The notes under the pieces are model-generated. The model was given only the letters and a program-made list of their open reading frames with translations, ran no database searches and was not told the DNA's origin. Below, piece after piece: positions 15,208 through 23,215 of a stretch of 25,918 bases of DNA. The translations under genes and the position numbers were made by a program. Source of the DNA: CALMEC01 sp964393105 (GTDB taxonomy: Bacteria; Actinomycetota; Thermoleophilia; Miltoncostaeales; Miltoncostaeaceae); the NCBI GenBank assembly GCA_964393105.1, contig CAYMSM010000001.1:1-25918 (forward strand), read 5' to 3'. The stretch's first letter is position 1. Every line of letters begins with the position of its first letter.

Positions 15208-15522
15208 TCAGTCGAGCTTCTCTCCGCTTCGGGCCGACACTCGGACCTTCTTGCCATCGACCTCCACGAACCGCACCCGCGTGGGACGCCCGTCCTTCGG
15301 ATCGATCAACGCGACGTTGGACCAGTGGATCGGCGCTGCCTTCTCGATGACGCCACCCGGCTCCTGCGGCGGCCGCGGCTTGGTGTGGCGCTTGACGATG
15401 TTGAGCCCGTCGACGAGGACACGCTCGTCCGCCGGCCGCACTTCGAGGACCGTACCGGTCTTGCCCTTGTCCTTGCCGGAGATGCAGACGACCTCGTCGC
15501 CCTTCTTGATGCGGGCGGTCAT
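15208..15522 (-). CDS. rplX: 50S ribosomal protein L24
   Basis: Assembly-initiating large-subunit protein at the tunnel exit. It has 104 residues with the KOW motif near the start (IKKGDEVVCISGKDKGKTG), GLNIVKRHTKPRP and IHWSNVALIDP. ATG at 15522 has GGAGG about 9 bases upstream. Confidence 0.97.
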   Translation of the reverse strand: MTARIKKGDEVVCISGKDKGKTGTVLEVRPADERVLVDGLNIVKRHTKPRPPQEPGGVIEKAAPIHWSNVALIDPKDGRPTRVRFVEVDGKKVRVSARSGEKLD

Positions 15523-15566
15523 CAGTGCCCACCTCCAGAGGCCTGTCGATGATTTCGCGAGGGCAC

Positions 15567-15935
15567 TTAGAGCACCTCCGGGGCGAGGGAGATGATCTTC
15601 ATGAAGTTCTTGTCGCGAAGCTCACGTGCGACGGGCCCGAAGATACGGGTGCCGCGTGGGTTGGAGGCCGCGTCGATGATGACCGCGGCGTTCTCGTCGA
15701 ACGAGATGAACGTGCCGTCGTCGCGCGGATGGGACTTCTTGGTGCGCACGACGACCGCCTTGACGACCTCGCCCTTCTTGACGGCGCCGTTGGGGGTCGC
15801 CTGCTTGACCGTGCCGACGATGATGTCGCCCACGTACGCGTACCGGCGCTTGGAGCCGCCCATCACGCGGATGCAGAGGATCTCGCGGGCGCCGGTGTTG
15901 TCGGCGACTCGAAGGCGTGACTCCTGCTGGATCAC
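15567..15935 (-). CDS. rplN: 50S ribosomal protein L14
   Basis: Large-subunit protein of the intersubunit face (bridges B5/B8) and the binding site of the silencing factor RsfS. It has 122 residues, the canonical length: MIQQESRLRVADNTGA, GGSKRRYAYVGDIIVGTVK, VVVRTKKSHPRDDGTFI and RIFGPVARELRDKNFMKIIS. The start is GTG at 15935 and overlaps the rpsQ stop as GTGA. Confidence 0.98.
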   Translation of the reverse strand: MIQQESRLRVADNTGAREILCIRVMGGSKRRYAYVGDIIVGTVKQATPNGAVKKGEVVKAVVVRTKKSHPRDDGTFISFDENAAVIIDAASNPRGTRIFGPVARELRDKNFMKIISLAPEVL

Positions 15936-16204
15936 TTGGCACGCTCCGTGATCTCGACGAGGCGCCAGCGCTTCTGCGCAGAGAGCGGGCGGGACTCGAT
16001 GACGCGCACGGTGTCGCCGACACTCGCCTCGTTGCGCTCGTCGTGAGCGTGCAGCTTGGCGGAGCGACGCACCGTCTTGCCGTACACCGGGTGGGGGCGC
16101 GCCGAGTCGATACGGACGGTGATCGTCTTGTCACGTGCGTCGCTCACGACCACGCCGGTACGGATCTTGCGCGCCGCGATCGACGCCTGGGGTGTCTCAG
16201 CCAT
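15932..16204 (-). CDS. rpsQ: 30S ribosomal protein S17
   Basis: Primary 16S rRNA-binding OB-fold protein. It has 90 residues from ATG at 16204: RKIRTGVVVSDARDKTITVR, HPVYGKTVRRSAKLHAHDE and GDTVRVIESRPLSAQKRWRL. The start lies 8 bases inside the end of rpmC. The frame is open further upstream through rpmC, but that part is a shadow. Confidence 0.96.
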   Translation of the reverse strand: MAETPQASIAARKIRTGVVVSDARDKTITVRIDSARPHPVYGKTVRRSAKLHAHDERNEASVGDTVRVIESRPLSAQKRWRLVEITERAK

Positions 16205-16409
16205 CGGCTTCCTCCTCTGCGCGCTCCTTGATGACCGTGAGGATCCGCGCAACCTCACGCTTGCGCTCCGCGATTTCGGACGTGCGCTCGAGCGCACCGC
16301 CGGCATGCTGGAACTTGAGGTTGAACAGCGCCTCACGCGCCTCGTTGAGGCGGCTTTCCAGCCGCATGTCGTTGAGGTCGCGAAGCTCTTTGGCGTATTT
16401 CTTCGGCAC
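16197..16409 (-). CDS. rpmC: 50S ribosomal protein L29
   Basis: Two-helix protein near the tunnel exit, part of the docking surface for trigger factor and SRP. It has 70 residues from GTG at 16409: AKELRDLNDMRLESRLNEAR, ALFNLKFQHAGGALERTSEI and KREVARILTVIKER. GTG follows the rplP stop by 2 bases; the ribosome-binding site is weak, suggesting coupling to rplP. Confidence 0.95.
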   Translation of the reverse strand: MPKKYAKELRDLNDMRLESRLNEAREALFNLKFQHAGGALERTSEIAERKREVARILTVIKERAEEEADG

Positions 16410-16411
16410 TC

Positions 16412-16825
16412 TTAAAAATCGTCTCTCGTGACGAACTTGCACTTGATCGGAAGCTTGTTGGCGGCCAGGCGCATCGCCTCGCGGGCAAGCGGCTCCGAGA
16501 CTCCGGTCAGCTCGAACATGACCTTGCCGGGCTTGACAACCGCCACCCACGTCTCGGGCGAGCCCTTACCGGAGCCCATGCGGGTCTCGGCGGGCTTCTT
16601 GGTGACGGGCAGGTGCGGGAACACGTTGATCCAAACCTTGCCGCCACGACGGATGCGCCGGTTGATGGCGATACGCGCGGCCTCGATCTGACGGTTGGTG
16701 ATCCACGCCGGCTCGAGGGCCTTGAGGCCGTACTGGCCGAACTTGACCTCGGTGTTGCCGCGCGACAACCCGGCCCGTCGGCCGCGGTGGTGCTTGCGGT
16801 GCTTGACGCGCTTGGGAAGCAGCAT
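16412..16825 (-). CDS. rplP: 50S ribosomal protein L16
   Basis: Large-subunit protein that positions the A- and P-site tRNA elbows. It has 137 residues, the standard length: MLLPKRVKHRKHHRGR, RGNTEVKFGQYGLKALEPAW, ITNRQIEAARIAINRRIRRG and PETWVAVVKPGKVMFELTGV. The Arg hydroxylated in E. coli L16 falls in the conserved K-P-A-E-T-R-M-G-S-G-K-G stretch. ATG at 16825 lies 2 bases after the rpsC stop. Confidence 0.98.
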   Translation of the reverse strand: MLLPKRVKHRKHHRGRRAGLSRGNTEVKFGQYGLKALEPAWITNRQIEAARIAINRRIRRGGKVWINVFPHLPVTKKPAETRMGSGKGSPETWVAVVKPGKVMFELTGVSEPLAREAMRLAANKLPIKCKFVTRDDF

Positions 16826-16827
16826 TG

Positions 16828-17654
<827 letters not shown>

Positions 17655-17655
<1 letters not shown>

Positions 17656-18038
17656 TAGCTGCGTGCCCTCCGGCGAGTGCCCTCAGGGGCCTGCGCCAAT
17701 CCGATCGTGATGTGACTTGTGCGCTTGAGGATCGGGGTCGCCCGCCCCTGCGCGCGGGGCCGGAAGCGCTTGATCGTGGGGCCCGGATCCACGGTGACGT
17801 GCGCCAGGACGAGATCGTCCGAGCGCATGCCGTGATTGTGGTCGGCGTTCGCCGCAGCGGACTCCAGCACCTTGCGGACCGGGACCGCGGCGTCGCGCGT
17901 CGCGAACGCCAGGATCGCCCTGGCCTCCTGCACGCTCTTGCCCCGCACCAGATCGGCCACGAGGCGCGCCTTGCGCGGCGAGACACGGACGAACTTGGCG
18001 GTCGCCCGCGCCTGCTGGGTTTCTATTGTCTCGGCCAT
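17655..18038 (-). CDS. rplV: 50S ribosomal protein L22
   Basis: Protein whose beta-hairpin lines the peptide exit tunnel near the macrolide site. It has 127 residues from ATG at 18038: RATAKFVRVSPRKARLVADL, VRGKSVQEARAILAF and VLESAAANADHNHGM. The tunnel hairpin holds KRFRPRAQGRATPILKRTSH. The C-terminus adds a short basic stretch. It follows the rpsS stop by 2 bases. Confidence 0.97.
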
Positions 18039-18040
18039 TC

Positions 18041-18322
18041 TCAGCGCATCTTCGACGTGCGGTCGGAGCCCTGGTGGCCGCGATAGGTGCGAGTGGGGGC
18101 GAACTCTCCGAGCTTGTGGCCGACCATGCTCTCGCTGATGAACACCGGCACGTGCTTGCGGCCGTCGTGCACGGCGATCGTGTGGCCCACCATGTCCGGG
18201 AAGATCGTCGACGTCCGCGACCACGTGCGAAGCAAGCGCTTCTCGTTGGCCGTGTTCATCTCCTCGATGCGCTTCATGAGCTTGGCCTCGACGAACGGGC
18301 CCTTCTTGAGGCTACGACCCAT
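18041..18322 (-). CDS. rpsS: 30S ribosomal protein S19
   Basis: Head protein that forms a complex with S13 and contacts the A-site region. It has 93 residues, the normal length: MGRSLKKGPFVEAKLMKRI, RTWSRTSTIFPDMVGHTIAV, HDGRKHVPVFI and MVGHKLGEFAPTRTYRGH. ATG at 18322, 21 bases after rplB. Confidence 0.98.
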   Translation of the reverse strand: MGRSLKKGPFVEAKLMKRIEEMNTANEKRLLRTWSRTSTIFPDMVGHTIAVHDGRKHVPVFISESMVGHKLGEFAPTRTYRGHQGSDRTSKMR

Positions 18323-18343
18323 TGCTGATACTCGTCTGTCTCA

Positions 18344-19195
18344 TCACTTGCCGCTCCCTGCGTGCTTGCCACGCTTACGGGCGCGGACGATGAACTTCTG
18401 GCTGGCCTTCTTCTTGTTGCGCGTGCGGTGGCCATTGGTGGGCTGACCCCACGGCGTCACGGGGTGACGGCCGGAGTTGGTCTTGCCCTCGCCACCGCCG
18501 TGCGGGTGGTCGACCGGGTTCATGGCCGAGCCACGCACGGTCGGGCGGACGCCCTTCCAGCGGTTGCGCCCGGCCTTGCCGATAGAAATGTTCTCGTGGG
18601 TGACGTTGCCGACCTGGCCGATCGTGGCGCGGCAGTCCAGATGGATCATCCGCATCTCGCTCGAGGGCAGTCGCACCGTCGCGTAGTCGCCGTCCTTCGC
18701 CATCAGCTGGGCGCCCACGCCCGCCGACCGGCACATCTGACCGCCGCGACCCGCCTGCAGCTCGATGTTGTGGACGATTGTTCCCGTCGGGATGTCACGC
18801 AGAGCCAGGCTGTTGCCCGGCTTGATGTCGGCGCCCGGGCCGCTCATGACCGTGTCACCGACACCCAGGCGCTGCGGCGCGATGATGTAGCGCTTCTCGC
18901 CGTCGGCGTAATGAAGCAGCGCGATGCGGGCCGAGCGGTTGGGGTCGTACTCGATCGCGGCGACCTTGGCGGGGACCCCGTCCTTACGGCGCTTGAAGTC
19001 GATGATGCGGTAACGGCGCTTGTGGCCTCCGCCGATGTGGCGGGTCGTGATGCGGCCGTTGTTGTTTCGCCCACCGGTCCTGGAGACCTTGCCGAGCAAG
19101 GACTTCTCCGGCGTGGTCTTGGTGATCTCCTCGAAGTCCGAGGAGGTGACGAACCGGCGGCCCGGCGAAGTCGGCTTGTATTTCCTGATGCCCAT
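18344..19195 (-). CDS. rplB: 50S ribosomal protein L2
   Basis: Essential protein next to the peptidyl-transferase centre and bridge B7b. It has 283 residues, slightly longer than E. coli. Blocks: MGIRKYKPTSPGRRF, SLLGKVSRTGGRNNNGRITT, RHIGGGHKRRYRIIDF, AGRGGQMCRSAGVGAQLMAK and RPTVRGSAMNPVDHPHGGGE. His230 in DHPHGGGEG corresponds to the E. coli His229 linked to peptide-bond formation. ATG at 19195, 8 bases after rplW. Confidence 0.98.
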   Translation of the reverse strand: MGIRKYKPTSPGRRFVTSSDFEEITKTTPEKSLLGKVSRTGGRNNNGRITTRHIGGGHKRRYRIIDFKRRKDGVPAKVAAIEYDPNRSARIALLHYADGEKRYIIAPQRLGVGDTVMSGPGADIKPGNSLALRDIPTGTIVHNIELQAGRGGQMCRSAGVGAQLMAKDGDYATVRLPSSEMRMIHLDCRATIGQVGNVTHENISIGKAGRNRWKGVRPTVRGSAMNPVDHPHGGGEGKTNSGRHPVTPWGQPTNGHRTRNKKKASQKFIVRARKRGKHAGSGK

Positions 19196-19203
19196 GGTGG
19201 CGC

Positions 19204-19509
19204 TCAGACCCCTTCGAAGAGTTCGATGCGATCGCCGGGGACGAGCTCGACGATTGCCTTCTTGTACCCCGGACGCCGGCCTTTGGTGGGGCCGCGCCGC
19301 TTGGGCTTGCTACGGACCTTCAGGATCCGCACGTCGGTGACGGTGACGTCGAAGATGTCCTCGACGGCCTGGCGGATCTGGATCTTATGCGCGTCCTGCA
19401 GCACCTGGAAGGTGTACTGGTTGTGCCGCTGGGCCAGCTGGAAGGCCTTCTCGGAAATGACCGGCCGCACGACGACCCTGCGGATGTCCTCACGCAGACT
19501 GCCGCTCAT
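19204..19509 (-). CDS. rplW: 50S ribosomal protein L23
   Basis: Tunnel-exit protein, main docking site for trigger factor, SRP and SecY. It has 101 residues: RRVVVRPVISEKAFQLAQRH, NQYTFQVLQDAHKIQIRQAV and VRSKPKRRGPTKGRRPGYKK. ATG at 19509 overlaps the rplD stop as ATGA. Confidence 0.97.
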   Translation of the reverse strand: MSGSLREDIRRVVVRPVISEKAFQLAQRHNQYTFQVLQDAHKIQIRQAVEDIFDVTVTDVRILKVRSKPKRRGPTKGRRPGYKKAIVELVPGDRIELFEGV

Positions 19510-20597
19510 TCCGCACCGTCCTCATCCGGGGTGTCCTGTGTGGCCTCGGCGTCGTCCTTCGGCGCAGCCTTCTTGCGCGTGCGCTTGGGCTTCTCCTCGG
19601 CCGGTGCGTCCTCGGCGGGCGCCTCGTCGGCGGGAGTCTCCTCACCGTCACCCTTCGGCTCGGCCTTCTTGCGTGTCCGCTTGGGCTTCTCCGGTGCGGC
19701 GACCTCGGCCTCGGGCGTGTCCGCTTCGACCACGGCGTCCCCAACTTCGGTGTCGGTCTCGACCGCAGCGTCTTCGGGAGCCACGGCGTCGAGGACCTCG
19801 GCTTCGGGCGCCTCGGCTTCGGCTGCCTCGACCTCGGGCGTCTCGACGGCCTTCCTGCGACCGCGCTTGGGCTTGTCCTCGTCCTTCTTCGTACGCTGGA
19901 TCGGCTTGGGCGCCGGGGGCGGAGTGCGCTCGGGAAGCGGCTTCGGCGTGGCAGCGACCTCGGTGACCGCGAGCTCACCGCCGGTGTAGCGCTCCCACAC
20001 CGCACGCTCGACGAGCAAGCTGCGCCCAGCCATCACGTCCACCACCTCGATGTCGCCGGCGGCCAGGACGTAGACGCCCGCGAGGTTTCGAAACGACAGA
20101 CCCTCGATCCCGTCCGGGTCGTCCACCAGCACCAGGAGCGGACGTGCGGCGATGCCCTCGGGCGCCTGGTACAGGTAGGCAGCCGCGCGCTTGGACGACG
20201 GCGCGTCCCACCCGGTGGGGTCCATGACCGCCATGCTGCCGCGGTCGGCGTGGGCACGCAGCGATGCACGGAACGCCTGGGCGCGGACCTTGCGGTTGAC
20301 CTTGCCGCCGTGGTCGCGCGGGGTCGGACCGAACGTGACGCCACCGCCACGCCAGTGCGGTGCGCGGTTGGAGCCCTGACGGGCGCGGCCGGTGCCCTTT
20401 TGGCGCCATGGCTTGCGTCCACCCCCGCGGACCTCGCCGCGGTTCTTGGTGGAGTGCGTGCCGGCACGACGATGCCCGAGCTCCGCGACGACGGTCTCGT
20501 GGATCAGGTGAGGCTTGATCACCTGCTCGGCGACGGGGCCGCTGAACACGGCGTCGCCGGTCGGCAACCCCTCGGAGTTGAGCACGGGAACACTCAT
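19506..20597 (-). CDS. rplD: 50S ribosomal protein L4 with about 150-residue charged C-terminal tail
   Basis: Early-assembly protein with an internal loop lining the exit tunnel; in E. coli it also represses the S10 operon. The core (1 to about 213) is typical: HLIHETVVAELGHRRAGTHS, the tunnel loop TKNRGEVRGGGRKPWRQKGT with GRARQGSNRAPHWRGGG, and SLRAHADRG. Beyond VTEVAATPKP a tail to residue 363 alternates acidic Ala/Glu/Pro blocks with basic patches, including two copies of PKRTRKKA and one of KPKRGRRKA. Usual L4 length is about 205-220. Composition matches the L5 and S5 extensions of this operon. The start ATG 20597 stands after the structured rplC-rplD gap. Confidence 0.96.
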   Translation of the reverse strand: MSVPVLNSEGLPTGDAVFSGPVAEQVIKPHLIHETVVAELGHRRAGTHSTKNRGEVRGGGRKPWRQKGTGRARQGSNRAPHWRGGGVTFGPTPRDHGGKVNRKVRAQAFRASLRAHADRGSMAVMDPTGWDAPSSKRAAAYLYQAPEGIAARPLLVLVDDPDGIEGLSFRNLAGVYVLAAGDIEVVDVMAGRSLLVERAVWERYTGGELAVTEVAATPKPLPERTPPPAPKPIQRTKKDEDKPKRGRRKAVETPEVEAAEAEAPEAEVLDAVAPEDAAVETDTEVGDAVVEADTPEAEVAAPEKPKRTRKKAEPKGDGEETPADEAPAEDAPAEEKPKRTRKKAAPKDDAEATQDTPDEDGAE

Positions 20598-20622
20598 ACG
20601 CCGCCCCCGACACCAACAGGCG

Positions 20623-20689
20623 CGCGAAGCGTTTGAGCGGCCCGGAGGGCCGCGAATAGGCCGCCTAAGTGCCGTGCTGAGGGCGCCGG
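20623..20689. repeat. 67-bp intergenic palindromic repeat, copy C (diverged)
   Basis: Aligns end to end with copies A and B: CGCGAAGCGTTTGAGCGG, hairpin CGGCCC-GGA-GGGCCG, then CGAATAGGCCGCC and a less similar end. The second hairpin of copy B is lost. It lies 25 bases upstream of the rplD start codon in the 175-base rplC-rplD gap. Confidence 0.75.
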
Positions 20690-20764
20690 ATGGTCAGCCT
20701 TGGGCGGCCTACTCGCCACCGGACGAGGGATGATGATGTTGCGGTGGCTCGAACGCCGGTGGCG
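20654..20764. other. Nested inverted repeats in the rplC-rplD gap
   Basis: GAATAGGCCGCCTAAG (20654-20669) is complementary to CTTGGGCGGCCTACTC (20699-20714), 14 of 16 pairs plus G-U type mismatches. CGCCACCGG (20714-20722) pairs with CCGGTGGCG (20756-20764). The intercistronic mRNA ahead of rplD can therefore fold into two consecutive stems. No T-run follows, so this is not a plain terminator. Confidence 0.6.
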
Positions 20765-20772
20765 GCTGGAGG

Positions 20773-21393
20773 TCATCCGGCCCTCACGATCACGATGCCG
20801 TTGACGCCGCCGGGCACCGATCCCTGTACCAACAGCAGGTTGCGCTCGGGGTCGCGGTCGATGATCTGCAGGCCTCGCTGCGTGACCCTGTCGCCGCCCA
20901 TGCGGCCGCTCATGCGCACGCCCTTCATGACGCGCGCCGGGTACGCGGCGGCGCCGATGGACCCGGGACCGCGGACGTTGTGCGAGCCGTGGGTCACGGG
21001 ACCGCGCTTGAAGTTGTGGCGCTTGATCGTGCCCTGGTAGCCCTTGCCCTTGGACGTGCCGGTGACCCGCACGTATTGACCGGAGTCGAACGACTCGACG
21101 GTCACGACGTCACCGACCGCGACATCGCCGGTGATCTCGCCGGACGGGAACTCGACGAGGTGGCGGTGCGGCGCGGCGCCCGACTTCTGCAAGTGGCCGA
21201 TCTCGGGCTTGGAGACGTGCTTGGGCGTTGTCTGGCCGAACGCGAGCTGCACGGCGGAATACCCGTCGTTCTCGGGGGTCTTGATCTGCGTGACCGGGCA
21301 GGGACCGGCCTCGATGACGGTGACCGTCAGGCGCCTGCCGTCCTCGGCGAAGATCTGGGTCATCCCGAGCTTACGTCCGATGATCGCGGGCAC
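20773..21393 (-). CDS. rplC: 50S ribosomal protein L3
   Basis: Early-assembly large-subunit protein whose extension reaches the peptidyl-transferase centre. It has 206 residues: IIGRKLGMTQIFAEDGRRL, VIEAGPCPVTQIKT, VTGTSKGKGYQGTIKRHNF, GSHNVRGPGSIGAAAYPARV and GVRMSGRMGGDRVT. The start is GTG at 21393. It follows rpsJ by 11 bases. Confidence 0.97.
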   Translation of the reverse strand: MPAIIGRKLGMTQIFAEDGRRLTVTVIEAGPCPVTQIKTPENDGYSAVQLAFGQTTPKHVSKPEIGHLQKSGAAPHRHLVEFPSGEITGDVAVGDVVTVESFDSGQYVRVTGTSKGKGYQGTIKRHNFKRGPVTHGSHNVRGPGSIGAAAYPARVMKGVRMSGRMGGDRVTQRGLQIIDRDPERNLLLVQGSVPGGVNGIVIVRAG

Positions 21394-21404
21394 TAGGGGG
21401 TCAC

Positions 21405-21713
21405 CTAAGCCTTGATCTCGATGTCGACGCCGGCGGGCAGGTCGAGCCGCATCAGCGAGTCGACGGTGCGGGGCGTCGGCGAGTAGATGTCGATCAACCG
21501 CTTGTGGGTGCGGATCTCGAAGTGCTCGCGGGCGTCCTTGTCCTTGAAGGGGCCCTTGATGACGCAGTACACGTTCTTTTCGGTCGGCAGCGGCACCGGC
21601 CCCGAGATCGTCGCTCCGGAGCGCTGTGCCGTCTCGACGATGGACGCCGCGCTCTTGTCGACGAGCTCGTGGTCATATGCCTTCAACCGTATGCGGATTT
21701 TGTTCTGCTGCAT
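21405..21713 (-). CDS. rpsJ: 30S ribosomal protein S10 (NusE)
   Basis: Head protein of the small subunit, also the NusE antitermination partner of NusB. It has 102 residues: KIRIRLKAYDHELVDKSAA, SGATISGPVPLPTEKNVYCV and REHFEIRTHKRLIDIYSPTP. ATG at 21713 with AGGGA about 8 bases upstream. The terminator-like hairpin at 21732-21767 ends only about 20 bases before the start, so expression probably depends on read-through from tuf or on a promoter inside tuf. Confidence 0.98.
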   Translation of the reverse strand: MQQNKIRIRLKAYDHELVDKSAASIVETAQRSGATISGPVPLPTEKNVYCVIKGPFKDKDAREHFEIRTHKRLIDIYSPTPRTVDSLMRLDLPAGVDIEIKA

Positions 21714-21731
21714 CTTGAGTCCCTGGGATGA

Positions 21732-21767
21732 GAAAAACCCGCCGCCCCCGATGGGGGAGCGACGGGT
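21732..21767 (-). terminator. Intrinsic terminator or attenuator between tuf and rpsJ
   Basis: On the minus strand a GC-rich stem ACCCGTCGCTCCCC / GGGGGCGGCGGGT with a short CAT-type loop is followed directly by TTTTTCTC. It lies 19 bases after the tuf stop and ends about 20 bases before the rpsJ ATG. The stem is not perfect but has long G-C runs at both ends. Confidence 0.8.
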
Positions 21768-21785
21768 CAGAGGTCTGCCCTTTGC

Positions 21786-22973
<1,188 letters not shown>

Positions 22974-23066
22974 TCTCAAAGGCTCCTGTTCAATACGCTT
23001 TTTCCGCTGGCGGTGGCGCCGCCCACGGTCAGGTTGCGGGGGGGTCGATCGGTCCCGATCACACAA

Positions 23067-23088
23067 CGCGCGGCCCTGTGGCCGCGCG
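23067..23088. other. Strong hairpin in the predicted tuf leader
   Basis: CGCGCGGCC, a 4-base loop and GGCCGCGCG form a perfect 9-bp GC stem, about 95 bases upstream of the tuf start. A second smaller stem CGGGC/GCCCG (about 23102-23118) followed by GTTTGTTTT on the minus strand lies nearer the candidate promoter. Either could act in transcript stability or early attenuation; nothing shows which. Confidence 0.55.
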
Positions 23089-23121
23089 GGGAAAACAAAC
23101 CGGGCGCTGCAAAGCCCGCGG

Positions 23122-23149
23122 AGGATAACACACCACCGGCAGCCCGCAA
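23122..23149 (-). promoter_or_regulatory. Candidate tuf/S10 operon promoter
   Basis: Minus strand TTGCGG (23149-23144), 16 bases, then TATCCT (23127-23122). The -10 matches TATAAT at four positions, the -35 matches at TTG only. A start about 7 bases further would give a leader of roughly 140 bases before tuf. Confidence 0.4.
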
Positions 23150-23215
23150 CCCCGCTCTCCTGCTGGGGTCGGAAGCCTGTGGCCCGCGCCGGAAGGAGAC
23201 TAGCATCGACCCGGA

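Noticed and set aside
18362..19966. Plus-strand 534-codon open frame antisense to rplB, rplW and rplD
   Set aside because: Antisense shadow caused by high GC content. The three minus-strand ribosomal genes are unmistakable.
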